From Candidatus Methylomirabilota bacterium (lineage in GTDB: Bacteria; Methylomirabilota; Methylomirabilia; Rokubacteriales; CSP1-6): DNA of 44,338 nucleotides. Both the position numbers and the translations under genes were made by a program. This document shows positions 1 to 8,061 of the stretch, piece after piece; position 1 is the first letter of the stretch; the number at the start of each line of letters is the position of its first letter. The stretch covers positions 1 to 44,338 of the forward strand of contig DASYTI010000221.1 in the NCBI GenBank assembly GCA_036002485.1, read 5' to 3'. The notes under the pieces were generated by a model. The model saw nothing but the letters and a program-made list of their open reading frames with translations, did no database searches and was not told the origin of the DNA.

Positions 1-10
1 GCGAGCACTG

Positions 11-104
11 CTCCCCCTCACCCTGCCCTCTCCCCCATTGGGGGAGAGGGATTTGAAGGAAGCTCATCCCTCTCCCCCGTCGCGGGGGAGAGGGTAGGGT
101 GAGG
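11..104. repeat. Pair of REP-like palindromes, head to head
   Basis: Two copies of the family palindrome (core CCCTCTCCCC-loop-GGGGAGAGGG) lie at about 26-50 and 67-94. The left copy carries the tail ctcaccctg on its left and the right copy carries tagggtgag on its right. The pair therefore forms a larger imperfect inverted repeat, as in clustered REP elements. It sits just upstream of the first gene and could fold into one long hairpin in the mRNA. Other copies are at 3306, 27105, 40869, 43098 and 43433. Confidence 0.8.
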
Positions 105-158
105 TGGCCGTACGATGGGAATGATCCGTTCATAGTTACCAGTAATGAGGAGACAACG

Positions 159-563
159 ATGAGCGCACGCCGTCCGCCCGCAAAAGCTTCGAGAGCCGCC
201 GCGGCGACCAGCAAGCCGAAGAAGTCTGGAAGCCCCTACGGCTACCCTTTCTGGGACTGGGTCGCGAAGGAGGATCCCGAGTATGTCAGCGCCAGGCAGC
301 CGTTGAGCGACCTGTCGATCGGGGAAGGCAAGGAGCTCTCCGTCAAGCACCGCGAGATGGTCATCATCGGAATCCTCGCCTTTCGCGGCCGGCAGGAAGG
401 GGTCGTGGCCCACATGCGCCGGGCCATCGCGCACGGCGCGACCAAGCGCGAGCTGCTCGAGGCCATCCAATCCGCCGCGGTCCCGGGCGGGGGACCGACG
501 TTCAGTAGCGGCGCGCAAGCTCTCATGAAGCTCGATCTGGAAGGGGCATTCGGGAAGACCTGA
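159..563 (+). CDS. Carboxymuconolactone decarboxylase (AhpD-like) family protein
   Basis: The 134-residue product has a basic, low-complexity N-terminal 25 residues and then a single CMD-type helical domain. The segment with HREMVIIGILAF, an HMRRAIAHGATKRELLEAI helix and AVPGGG is typical of the gamma-carboxymuconolactone decarboxylase family. The CxxC pair that makes AhpD a peroxidase is absent (EGVVAH stands there), so peroxidase chemistry is unlikely. The true substrate cannot be read off. I chose the ATG at 159 because GAGGAG lies 7-12 bases upstream; an in-frame ATG at 99 would add 20 residues and has no ribosome site. The stop is two bases before the next gene, so the two are co-transcribed. 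A role in aromatic or lactone catabolism is inferred from the family and from the CoA-transferase next door. Confidence 0.8.
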   Translation: MSARRPPAKASRAAAATSKPKKSGSPYGYPFWDWVAKEDPEYVSARQPLSDLSIGEGKELSVKHREMVIIGILAFRGRQEGVVAHMRRAIAHGATKRELLEAIQSAAVPGGGPTFSSGAQALMKLDLEGAFGKT

Positions 564-565
564 TC

Positions 566-1723
566 ATGAGCGAGACCACCGGCTCGTCGTTGCCGCTCGA
601 GGGCATCAAGGTCGTCGAGGTCGCGCAGGCCCTCGCCGGTCCCTTTGCCGGCGAGATCCTCGCCCACATGGGCGCCGATGTCGTGAAGGTCGAGCGCCCC
701 GAGGGCGACGAGGCGCGCGGCTGGGGTCCGCCCTTCACTCTGGGCGGCGGCGCGACGTTCCACGCTGTCAACATGAACAAGCGCTCGATCGTCCTCGACC
801 TGAAAGACCCGCGCGCCATCGCGTGGCTCAAGGAGTACGTGACCCACGCCGACGTGCTCGTGCAGAATCTTCGCCCGGGCGTCATCGAGGAGCTCGGGCT
901 CGGCCCCGACGTGCTGCTCGAGCTCAACCCTCGGTTGATCTTCTGCTCCCTGTGGGCCTTCGGAAACGGCGGGCCGCGCCGGCTGCGCCCGGGCTACGAG
1001 CCGATGGTGCAGGCCTTCGCGGGGCTGTTCAGCGTGAATGGCGGCGAGGAAGATCCGCCGTCGCGCTTCGGGGCGCCCGTGCTGGACCTCGGCACGGGCA
1101 TGTGGGCGGCCATGGGCGTGCTCGCCGCGCTCCACCGGCGCGCGCGTACCGGCCGCGGCGGGGTGGTCGACGCCTCGCTCTTCGAGACGGCGCTGGGCTG
1201 GCTCACCGGACACATCGCCGGCTACAAGTTCACCGGTGATCTGCCGTCACGCGAGCGGACGGGCTCCCGGCGCCTCGTGCCCTTCCAGGGCTTTCAGACG
1301 AAGAACGGGACGGTGGTCATCGCCGCCGGCAACGACCGCCTCTTCGCGAAGCTCGTGGCTGCCCTCGGCTATCCCGAGTGGGCCACCGACGCGCGCTTCG
1401 CCAAGAATGCCCAGCGCCGCGCCAATCGCGAAGAGCTGATCGTGGAGATGGAGCGCGTCCTGACCACGCGCACCAAGGGCGAGTGGATCGACATCCTCGA
1501 GGAGGCGGGCGTGCCGTGCGCGCCCATCCAGGACCTCCGCGAGATGCTCGCCGAGCCGCAGACGGCGGCGCTGGGATTGCTCCAGCATGTCCCAGAGCTC
1601 GATCTCGACCTGATGAGTCTGCCCGTCTCGTTCGACGGGCGGCGGCCTCCCGTTCGCCGCCGCGCTCCCACGCTGGGCGAGCACACCAAAGACATCGTCG
1701 ACCTGCCTCCCGCCACGAGCTGA
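566..1723 (+). CDS. CaiB/BaiF (class III) CoA-transferase
   Basis: The 385-residue length is normal for formyl-CoA transferase-like enzymes, which move CoA from an acyl-CoA donor to a carboxylic acid through an aspartyl-CoA thioester. The N-terminal GIKVVEVAQALAGPFAGEIL and GADVVKVERPEGD, the NMNKRSIVLDLK segment and LVQNLRPGVIEELGLG are family hallmarks. The active-site Asp is expected in APVLDLGTGMWAA (about residue 172). The C-terminal part has the usual GEWIDILEEAGVPCAPI stretch. It starts two bases after the previous stop and is followed within ten bases by ABC transporter genes. The simplest reading is that the operon imports a carboxylate and activates it as a CoA ester. The actual acid is unknown. 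Confidence 0.92.
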   Translation: MSETTGSSLPLEGIKVVEVAQALAGPFAGEILAHMGADVVKVERPEGDEARGWGPPFTLGGGATFHAVNMNKRSIVLDLKDPRAIAWLKEYVTHADVLVQNLRPGVIEELGLGPDVLLELNPRLIFCSLWAFGNGGPRRLRPGYEPMVQAFAGLFSVNGGEEDPPSRFGAPVLDLGTGMWAAMGVLAALHRRARTGRGGVVDASLFETALGWLTGHIAGYKFTGDLPSRERTGSRRLVPFQGFQTKNGTVVIAAGNDRLFAKLVAALGYPEWATDARFAKNAQRRANREELIVEMERVLTTRTKGEWIDILEEAGVPCAPIQDLREMLAEPQTAALGLLQHVPELDLDLMSLPVSFDGRRPPVRRRAPTLGEHTKDIVDLPPATS

Positions 1724-1731
1724 GACGTCGA

Positions 1732-2520
1732 TTGATCCTCGTGGATCACGCGACGAGGACCTTCGACACGCCCACCGGTGATTTCACCGCGGTGCGCGAC
1801 GTCAGCTTCAACGTCGCGCCCGGACGCTTCGTGAGCCTGGTCGGTCCGTCGGGATGCGGCAAGACCACGCTGCTCGGGATGATCGCCGGGCTCGTGCCCC
1901 TGAGCGAGGGGCGCGTCGTCCTCGGCAGCCGGCCCGTGGCGGGCGGGGTGCCGCCGGACATCGGCTATCTCTTCCAGCGCGATGCCCTCTTGCCGTGGAA
2001 GACGGCGCTCCAGAACGTGGCGCTGCCCCTCACGATCCGCGGCCGGCCCGCTGCGGAGGCCCGGTCGAAGGCCGTCGAGTGGATGCACCGCGTGGGCCTG
2101 GCGGGGTTCGAGGGCTACTACCCGCACCAGCTCTCGGGCGGCATGCGCAAGCGCGTCTCCCTGGCCACCACCCTGATCTACGGGCCCGCCGTCCTCCTCA
2201 TGGACGAGCCCTTCAGCGCGCTGGACATCCAGACGCGCAACATGATGGAGAACGAGCTGCTGGACCTCTGGGCGGAGACGCGCAACACGGTGCTCTTCGT
2301 CACCCACGACCTCGAGGAGGCCATTGCGCTCTCCGACGAGGTGATCGTGCTCACGGCCGGGCCGGGACAGATCAAGGCCAGCTATCCCATCCCCATCACG
2401 CGGCCGCGCAATGTCATCGAGATCCGCTTCCGGGAAGAGTTCACTCGGCTCTACGAGCAGATCTGGAATGACCTCCGAGATGAAGTCCAGCAAAGCTACG
2501 CGCGCTCGACTCGGCTCTGA
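1732..2520 (+). CDS. ABC transporter ATP-binding protein (nitrate/sulfonate/taurine type)
   Basis: This 262-residue nucleotide-binding subunit would power the adjacent permease at the inner membrane face. Visible motifs are Walker A GPSGCGKT (38-45), the Q-loop Gln 82 in LFQRDALLPW, the signature LSGGMRKR (134-141), Walker B VLLMDEP (154-160) and the switch His 192 in VTHDLEEA. FQRDALLPWKT and the C-terminal PITRPRN are characteristic of the SsuB/TauB/NrtD subfamily. I chose the TTG at 1732, eight bases past the CoA-transferase stop; a GTG at 1741 is the alternative and neither has a strong ribosome site. The next gene overlaps its 3' end by about 50 bases, which implies translational coupling. 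Confidence 0.93.
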   Translation: MILVDHATRTFDTPTGDFTAVRDVSFNVAPGRFVSLVGPSGCGKTTLLGMIAGLVPLSEGRVVLGSRPVAGGVPPDIGYLFQRDALLPWKTALQNVALPLTIRGRPAAEARSKAVEWMHRVGLAGFEGYYPHQLSGGMRKRVSLATTLIYGPAVLLMDEPFSALDIQTRNMMENELLDLWAETRNTVLFVTHDLEEAIALSDEVIVLTAGPGQIKASYPIPITRPRNVIEIRFREEFTRLYEQIWNDLRDEVQQSYARSTRL

Positions 2521-3277
2521 CCGGGCCCGCCGCCTGGCCAGCCGTTTCGTGCTGCTCGTGATCCTCCTCGGGGGCTGGGAGGTGGGCGCGCGGACCCGCG
2601 TCATCGATCCGTACTTCGTGAGCCTGCCTTCCGAGATCTCGCGGACCATCGGGGGCTGGATCGCCAGCGGCTTCATCTACGTCCATCTGTGGGCCACCAT
2701 CCAGGAGGCGGTCATCGGTCTCGCCCTCGGGATCGTGGGCGGAGTGCTCGTGGGCGTGCTCTTCGCGTTCTCGCCGTTTCTCGCCGAGCTCTTCCAGCCG
2801 CTGATGGTAGTCTTCAATGCCATGCCGCGGATCGCCCTCGCCCCGCTCTTCATCGTGTGGCTCGGGATCGGGCTTGCCTCCAAGGTCGCCATGGTCGTGA
2901 GCCTCGTCTTCTTCATCATCTTCTTCAGCACCTATGCCGGGCTTCGCGAAGTTGACGTGAACCTGATCAACCACGTGCGGGTCATGGGCGGCAGCCGCGG
3001 CGATCTCGTGCGCCACGTGCTCTTCCCCTCGGCGCTCACGTGGATCTTCGCGAGCCTGCGCACGTGCGTGGGATTCGCGGTGATCGGGGCCATCCTGGGC
3101 GAGTACCTCGGGGCCGATCGCGGCATCGGCTGGATCGTCCAGTACGGCGAGTCCCTGTTCAATTCGAACATGGTTCTCTCCGGACTGATCGTGCTCATGG
3201 CCTTCGTGGCCGTCCTGGACGCCTCGCTCGGCTGGCTCGAGCAGCGGTTCTCTCACTGGAAGCAAAAACCCTTGTGA
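2468..3277 (+). CDS. ABC transporter permease (SsuC/TauC type)
   Basis: The 269-residue membrane subunit has a first hydrophobic segment near residues 22-38 and about five more. The cytoplasmic coupling (EAA) loop is seen in NHVRVMGGSRGDLVRHVLFPSAL. The segment with FNAMPRIALAPLFIVWLGIG is typical of binding-protein-dependent permeases for sulfonates, taurine, nitrate and thiamine precursors. The start is either ATG 2468 or ATG 2480; both lie inside the end of the ATPase gene and neither has an obvious ribosome site, so translation is probably coupled. It should assemble with the ATPase at 1732 and the binding protein at 3406. The substrate is unassigned; the CoA-transferase in the operon argues for an organic acid. 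Confidence 0.92.
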   Translation: MTSEMKSSKATRARLGSDRARRLASRFVLLVILLGGWEVGARTRVIDPYFVSLPSEISRTIGGWIASGFIYVHLWATIQEAVIGLALGIVGGVLVGVLFAFSPFLAELFQPLMVVFNAMPRIALAPLFIVWLGIGLASKVAMVVSLVFFIIFFSTYAGLREVDVNLINHVRVMGGSRGDLVRHVLFPSALTWIFASLRTCVGFAVIGAILGEYLGADRGIGWIVQYGESLFNSNMVLSGLIVLMAFVAVLDASLGWLEQRFSHWKQKPL

Positions 3278-3305
3278 TGCAGGCTGCTGCTGCCGCGCGA
3301 AAGTA

Positions 3306-3344
3306 TCCCTCTCCCCCATCGGGGGAGAGGGCAGGGTGAGGGGG
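3306..3344. repeat. REP-like palindrome between permease and binding-protein genes
   Basis: A single copy of the CCCTCTCCCC/GGGGAGAGGG palindrome with a four-base loop and the tail gcagggtgaggggg. It lies in the 128-base gap between the permease stop (3277) and the binding-protein start (3406). A stable hairpin here could separate expression of the binding protein from that of the membrane subunits. Confidence 0.8.
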
Positions 3345-3405
3345 CAAGCGGCCGCGCGCATCTGAACAGTCGCTCGAGTTCTCAACAACGGAAAGGAACA
3401 TCGCG

Positions 3406-4413
3406 ATGAAAACGCTGATCGCTCTCGTGCTCGCGCTTGTGTTGCTGCTGCCGACCCTGGCGGGGTCGGCGGGGGAGCCCGTCACCTTTGCGTACTCGCA
3501 GCTCGGGCTGCTCGCGCACCTGCCCTGGTCCGTGGCCCTCGGGCAGAAGTACTTCGAGGAGCAGGGTCTCGAGCCGAAGGGCTTCAACTTCGAGAGCGGG
3601 GCCAAGTCGATTGCCGCCCTCATCGGCGGCTCCGCCGACTTTGCGGCCAATGCGCTCGAGCACGCCATCAAGGCCAAAGCCCAGGGCAAGGATCTGGTCT
3701 ACGTCTTCTCGAGCACGCGGCTGCCGGGGTTCGGGCTCGCGGTGGCCACCGCCCACAAGGGCGAGATCAAGACCATCGCCGACCTCCGGGGCAAGCCCGT
3801 CGGCGTGTCGGGGATCGGCGCCGCCTCGCACGTGCTACTCGACTACATCCTGAAGCAGAACGGGGTCGATCCCAAGGACGTCAAGGTGCTGGGCGTGGGG
3901 CTCAGCACTTTCCCGCCCGCGCTGGAGGGTAACAAGATCGTGGCGGGGATGGCCGGCGAGCCCTTCTTTGGCCGGATGATCGCCAGGGGCACGGCCTTCT
4001 CCATGGGCAATCTCTCCTCGCTCAAGGAGACGCAGGCTATCCTGGGCGGCGAGTACACTTTCAGCGGCGCCATCACGCGGCCCGACATCATCCAGAAGCG
4101 GCCCCATCTCGTTCAGAAAGTAGTGACGGCGCTCGTGAAGGCGAGCCACTTCATCCAGACCAAGTCGCCCGAGGAGATCGCCGCCGCCGTTCCCGCCGAC
4201 CTCGTGGGCGACCGCGCCCAGTACATCGAGTCGCTGCGGGCGAGCCGGGAGATCTACGCGCCGAACGGGCTGGTGAGCCAGAGCGGCGTCGAGGTCCTCA
4301 TGAAGTCGCTCGATTCGTTCGGCGTGTTCAAGCCGGGCCAGAAAGTGGACGTGGCCAGCACCTACGACATGACCTTCGTCCGGCAGGCGATGAAAGACCT
4401 GAAACTACAGTGA
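3406..4413 (+). CDS. ABC transporter substrate-binding protein (NMT1/SsuA-like)
   Basis: The 335-residue protein starts with a clear signal peptide (MKTLIALVLALVLLLPTLAG) and should be exported to the periplasm. The first mature residues (PVTFAYSQLGLLAHLPWSVA) and LGQKYFEEQGLEPKGFNFESG match the two-lobed NMT1/THI5-like fold shared by sulfonate, taurine and thiamine-precursor binders. GGSADFAANALEHAIKAKAQGKDLVYV and IADLRGKPVGVSGIGAASH are also typical. The start follows a GGAAAGGA ribosome site. It completes the ABC set with 1732-3277, although the gap of about 130 bases holds a REP-like hairpin. The ligand is not predictable from sequence. Confidence 0.9.
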   Translation: MKTLIALVLALVLLLPTLAGSAGEPVTFAYSQLGLLAHLPWSVALGQKYFEEQGLEPKGFNFESGAKSIAALIGGSADFAANALEHAIKAKAQGKDLVYVFSSTRLPGFGLAVATAHKGEIKTIADLRGKPVGVSGIGAASHVLLDYILKQNGVDPKDVKVLGVGLSTFPPALEGNKIVAGMAGEPFFGRMIARGTAFSMGNLSSLKETQAILGGEYTFSGAITRPDIIQKRPHLVQKVVTALVKASHFIQTKSPEEIAAAVPADLVGDRAQYIESLRASREIYAPNGLVSQSGVEVLMKSLDSFGVFKPGQKVDVASTYDMTFVRQAMKDLKLQ

Positions 4414-4456
4414 GGGCGACGCCGTCGGGTACCGGTGTTGCTCAGCGGCGGAAGCG

Positions 4457-6052
4457 TTAGAGTCCGTGCTTGCCGCCGGTGGCCGGGGAGATGTTGGATT
4501 GTGAGACCTGACCCTCAGCGGGCTCAGGGGGACGTCCGCCGAGGAATGCTCCGAGCAAATCGAAGGCATCAAGGCACACCTCGCGATCCAGGACGAGCAT
4601 GGCGCCGGTGTAGGTGACGGCGCCCACGAGAACCAGCTGCGCAAGAGGCAGGACGCGTCCGCTCTGGCCGAACACCGCATAGTGCTTTGCCGTGGACACC
4701 AGGGTGTACATGAACAAGCTGGCCAGGATCGGGCGCGCCATTGTTCGCAAGATATCCGTGACGAGCACTCCCGTCAGGGACTGGGCATACGCGATGGAGG
4801 CGAGAAAGACGAGCGGGTAAACGAGGGCCCACGCGAGGCTGAGCCCCACCGGTCCCCACTGCGCACCAACCAGAAACGCGATGGGCATGCTCAGCGCCCC
4901 GATCAGGAAGGTTGAGGCGCTGGTGTTCGGCCGGCCGACGCCCCACAGAAAGGGCTGAAACGCGTTCATCAACATCCTCAGGGGCATGATGAGGCTCAGC
5001 AGTTGCAAGGGCACGGCCGCGGCTTGCCACTTGGGCCCGAGGAGAAGCGTCGTGAGTTCGGAAGCGATGCTTGACATGCCGAGAAAGAACGGGAAGGCGA
5101 GAAGACTCATCAGCCGAGTCACCGTCAAGAGGGAGGAGCCGGCTCCGGCGGGATTCAGCTGAGTCTTGGCAAACGCGGGGAGGGCGATGGAATTGATCAA
5201 TCCCGTGAGCTTGTTGATGGGGAGCGACGCGAGATCATTGGCGACGGCATAGTACCCGAGCAAGATGTTTCCGAAGAGCTTGCCGCCAATGAATCGATCG
5301 GAATCGGCCAAGGTGAATCGCAAAGCACGATCCACGGTGGCTGACCATCCGAATCGCAGGTCACTTTTCATTCCCTCGAGCGAGAAGCGCGGCCAGCACA
5401 GGGAGCGTTGAGCGAAATTCAGGCCCGCCGTGCGTATGGCGGTGGTGGCCAGGGACCCCCACACGAGGGTCCACACGCCGAAGCCGGCGCGGGCCAGGGT
5501 CAGGGCGATCAGGCTGCCGGCCACGATCGTCACCAGCTCCACAATCGATCGACGCCCGAACTTGATGTCTCGTTCTAGTTGGGACTGCGGAAGGGTTTCA
5601 AAAGCCAGCAAGACAAACTGGAAGCTCAAGATCCGAATGAGGGCGGTCAGTCTCGGCTCGCCATAGAAAGTGGCGATCCCGGGCGCGACGCCGAGCGCGA
5701 TGAAGAAGAAGAGAAGATTCAACACGATGACCAGGCCGAAAATCTGTGCACGGAGGCGCTCGCTCACGTCTCGCCTCTGCACGAGCACGGCATCCAGCCC
5801 GGCCGTATTGAGCAGATAAAAGAAGGCTAAGGGAACGCTCGCCATGGCCATGAGGCCGTAGTCGTCGGGGGAGAGAATGCGGATCACGTAAAGGGTGATC
5901 GTCCAGGAGATGAGCTGTCCCACGAATTTGGACAGGATTGTCCACCGGAGGGCGATCAGGACCCTGGTTCGAAGATTCACATCGTCGGGGACAAACGGGC
6001 CCGTCTGAGCGGGGGCCGGCGAAGGCTTACTTGGCGTCTGCGGTGTCAACAT
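4457..6052 (-). CDS. Polysaccharide flippase (MOP superfamily, Wzx-like)
   Basis: The 531-residue integral membrane protein has a cytoplasmic N-terminal tail of about 30 Pro-rich residues followed by roughly 12 to 14 hydrophobic helices. The first helical hairpin (SKFVGQLISWTITLYVIRILSPDDYGLMAMASV) is the standard opening of lipopolysaccharide/O-antigen flippases, which turn lipid-linked sugar chains across the inner membrane. LVQRRDVSERLRAQIFGL and the SQLERDIKFGRRSIVE motif agree with the WzxC/TuaB branch. Codon use looks less GC-biased than in the neighbours. The last residues (EGQVSQSN) are encoded by a 29-bp repeat that recurs at 10514, so the natural C-terminus may have been replaced. 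No strong ribosome site is seen before the start. Confidence 0.88.
   Translation of the reverse strand: MLTPQTPSKPSPAPAQTGPFVPDDVNLRTRVLIALRWTILSKFVGQLISWTITLYVIRILSPDDYGLMAMASVPLAFFYLLNTAGLDAVLVQRRDVSERLRAQIFGLVIVLNLLFFFIALGVAPGIATFYGEPRLTALIRILSFQFVLLAFETLPQSQLERDIKFGRRSIVELVTIVAGSLIALTLARAGFGVWTLVWGSLATTAIRTAGLNFAQRSLCWPRFSLEGMKSDLRFGWSATVDRALRFTLADSDRFIGGKLFGNILLGYYAVANDLASLPINKLTGLINSIALPAFAKTQLNPAGAGSSLLTVTRLMSLLAFPFFLGMSSIASELTTLLLGPKWQAAAVPLQLLSLIMPLRMLMNAFQPFLWGVGRPNTSASTFLIGALSMPIAFLVGAQWGPVGLSLAWALVYPLVFLASIAYAQSLTGVLVTDILRTMARPILASLFMYTLVSTAKHYAVFGQSGRVLPLAQLVLVGAVTYTGAMLVLDREVCLDAFDLLGAFLGGRPPEPAEGQVSQSNISPATGGKHGL
4493..4521. repeat. 29-bp direct repeat, copy 1
   Basis: The sequence around the exact 18-mer gtgagacctgaccctcag (4501-4518) matches 10514-10542 at 26 of 29 positions. 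This copy is inside the 3' end of the flippase gene. The two copies bracket about 6 kb holding the flippase, phosphatase, phosphotriesterase, epimerase, glycosyltransferase and oxidoreductase genes. It may be a recombination scar or the end of a degraded mobile element. Confidence 0.75.
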
Positions 6053-6150
6053 TGTTTACACAGCGACCCTGAACGAGATTCTTGGCGATGATCGTGCAAG
6101 ACCTGCGCCAGTGTCCGACGATTTGGCACGTCGTGCTCCAGTGAACGCGA

Positions 6151-6696
6151 TCATGGACCGAACCTCCGCCTCTCGACATTGACGGGGCCCTGATCGGGAA
6201 CGGTCAGAATGGCGAGGTCGCCGTACTCCTCCGGCGCGGTGCCGGTGCCGCCGAACTGGTGATAGACCGCATACAGATTGCCGGTGACGTTGCCCACGTA
6301 CACCACGACGCCGCCCGCGTGCCTGGACAGAATCTCCTTGGCGATGTCCTTGGCCTCGAGGACGCTGACCCGCGGGGTGACCGTGATCTCGACGCCGAGA
6401 TGTGCGGCCAGGGGCCGGACGGTGTCGAGATTGCGAGTTACGTCCGGGCTGTAAATCGCCGTGATGCCCATACCGCTCACTGCCCCCACCAGGGCCTGCG
6501 CGCGTTCTCGGCCCTTGGCATTGAGCTCCGTCGATTCGTCGCGGTCCGCATGGCGGAGCAGGATCACGGTGGTCGTGGTGCCGGGCTTGGAGCGCAACGG
6601 GCTGGCGGCGCAGCCGCTGACGAGACCAGCCAGCGTGATCCACAGAATCAACTGAACCCGTCGGTCCTCTGATCGCATCGTGCTTCTCGTGAACAT
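6151..6696 (-). CDS. Histidine-phosphatase-superfamily lipoprotein lacking the second catalytic His
   Basis: The 181-residue protein has a hydrophobic leader ending in a lipobox (LVSGC, Cys 29), so a lipid-anchored envelope location is likely. The phosphoglycerate-mutase-like core shows VILLRHAD (His 49, normally phosphorylated), LNAKGRERAQAL, and IYSPDVTRNLDTVRPLA with the phosphate-binding Arg 88. The second catalytic histidine normally occurs in a V-V-G-H-S-N segment. Here it reads YVGNVTGN, with Asn 136 in the His place, so normal phosphatase turnover is doubtful. The start at 6696 has GGAAGGA upstream; Met at 6678 is the alternative. It lies 21 bases after the phosphotriesterase-homologue gene and may share its transcript. 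Function unknown. Confidence 0.8.
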   Translation of the reverse strand: MFTRSTMRSEDRRVQLILWITLAGLVSGCAASPLRSKPGTTTTVILLRHADRDESTELNAKGRERAQALVGAVSGMGITAIYSPDVTRNLDTVRPLAAHLGVEITVTPRVSVLEAKDIAKEILSRHAGGVVVYVGNVTGNLYAVYHQFGGTGTAPEEYGDLAILTVPDQGPVNVERRRFGP

Positions 6697-6717
6697 TCAT
6701 TCCTTCCCACGGCCCGG

Positions 6718-7770
6718 TCAGCTGAAGGCGAACGCGCGGGCGGGGTTCTCCACGAGGAGACGCCGGAGCCCGGCGTCGTCCAGGCCTTTAGCCCGGAGGC
6801 GCGGCACCACGTTGACGAGAAGGTGATGGTATCCGTAGCCCCCGTACTTCACCAGCGAGGTCTTGTAGGCGATGTCGTGGGACATGAGGATCCGATCACG
6901 GTGGCCCGCCTCGATCAGCGCCAGGACGTGGGCCATCCGCCCCCCGTCGTTCGGCATGTCGAAAGCCGGGTGGTACGGGTAGTAGGAGTTCTCCAGCCCG
7001 AAGAGATCGTACTCGAGCCAGAGGCCGCTCTGGGCGAGGTCGATCACGGCGCGGATGTCGGCGATGGTCCGGCAGATGTGGCACATGATGGTGCGCCGGA
7101 GGTCGCCGCCCTCCTTCTCGACGAAGTTGGCGATCTCCATGGGCGCGTGCGGACTGCGCCCGGGGTGGATCATGAGGGGCGCCCCTGTCTCGCGCTGGGC
7201 GATGACGGCGGCGCGCACGACCTTCTTCTCATTGGCGGTCCACGGCCACGTGCAGCCGATCTCGCCGATGAGCCCGGAGCGAACGCCGGTGTCGCCGACG
7301 CCCACCGTGATGTCGGCGATCATCTCGCGGGCGAGCTCGTCGACGGTCAGGTTGTCCATGTGGGGCGGATGCGAGGCGGCGACGTAGTAGCCGGCGCCCA
7401 TGACCACGTTGAGGCCGGTGGCGCGGGCGATGCGAGCGAGGGCGAGCGGATCGCGGGCGAGGCTGCGCGGCGTCGGATCCACCACCGTCCGGCCGCCGGC
7501 ATCCTTGAAGAGGAGGATCTCGTCCTGGGCGACCTGCTCGTCCACCAGGCGGAGGTTGTCGAGGTTCGCGTTGAAGTTCTGGCGCACCCAGCCGAGGTTG
7601 GCAAGGCAGACCGGCTCGCGCGAGCGCGCCTTGTCCCTGGGCGCCGTCGGCTCCACGAACATCACCTCGAAGTCGATGAGCAAGTGCTCGTGGGGCAGCG
7701 TCACGCCGATCTCGTCCCCCCTGATCGACCCCAGCACTGTCTGCACCCGCTCCGAGAGTGGACTCGGCAT
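6718..7770 (-). CDS. Phosphotriesterase-family amidohydrolase
   Basis: The 350-residue TIM-barrel metal hydrolase has the length of PTE/PHP proteins. The binuclear metal ligands can be placed: His 27 and His 29 in LPHEHL, Glu 170 in IGEIGC, His 202 in MIHPGR, His 231 in MCHICR and Asp 299 in SHD. Glu replaces the carboxylated Lys of true phosphotriesterases, as in the E. coli phosphotriesterase homology protein. A lactone or ester substrate is therefore as likely as an organophosphate. KDAGGRTVVDPTPRSLARDP and MGAGYY are family signatures. GGAAAGGA precedes the ATG. It is transcribed towards the lipoprotein gene at 6151. Confidence 0.92.
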   Translation of the reverse strand: MPSPLSERVQTVLGSIRGDEIGVTLPHEHLLIDFEVMFVEPTAPRDKARSREPVCLANLGWVRQNFNANLDNLRLVDEQVAQDEILLFKDAGGRTVVDPTPRSLARDPLALARIARATGLNVVMGAGYYVAASHPPHMDNLTVDELAREMIADITVGVGDTGVRSGLIGEIGCTWPWTANEKKVVRAAVIAQRETGAPLMIHPGRSPHAPMEIANFVEKEGGDLRRTIMCHICRTIADIRAVIDLAQSGLWLEYDLFGLENSYYPYHPAFDMPNDGGRMAHVLALIEAGHRDRILMSHDIAYKTSLVKYGGYGYHHLLVNVVPRLRAKGLDDAGLRRLLVENPARAFAFS

Positions 7771-8061
7771 TCGTCATTCCTTTCCGCCGGCGGGGCGATT
7801 AGGCTCCGCCCCGCTCGTCGATGCTCCCGTCGATCTTCTTGACACTCCTGCCAGACCATTTGTCGGCACGCCTTACCCTTTTCTCGTCTCCGAACCTTCG
7901 ATTCGAGTCTCTCCCCGCATTTAGGAGGCAAGGGCGCGTCCAATCTCTACAAACCTGTCGGGCAGCTTTACGATATTGCCATCCCGGATGGTTGTCCGTC
8001 CAGAAGTGGCCAGAATAATTGGCCTGGTGTTGATGGCCTTCTAGTTGCTCCTGAGAAGCCC
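7771..8061. other. Divergent intergenic region
   Basis: This 291-base gap separates the phosphotriesterase homologue (leftward) from the RmlC-like gene (rightward) and must hold both promoters. It is more AT-rich than the genes, especially from about 7960 to 8040. I see no convincing sigma-70 pair, operator palindrome or long open frame. Confidence 0.5.

Noticed and set aside
1369-2676. A 435-codon leftward open frame opposite the CoA-transferase/ATPase region
   Set aside because: It spans two real genes on the other strand and shows no family signature.
4493-4521. Phage attachment site
   Set aside because: No integrase or tRNA gene is near, and the repeats are imperfect; a recombination scar is as likely.
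6056-6700. A 214-codon leftward frame overlapping the histidine phosphatase homologue
   Set aside because: Different frame of the same DNA; the RHAD frame has lipobox and family motifs while this one is Arg/Gly-rich with none.
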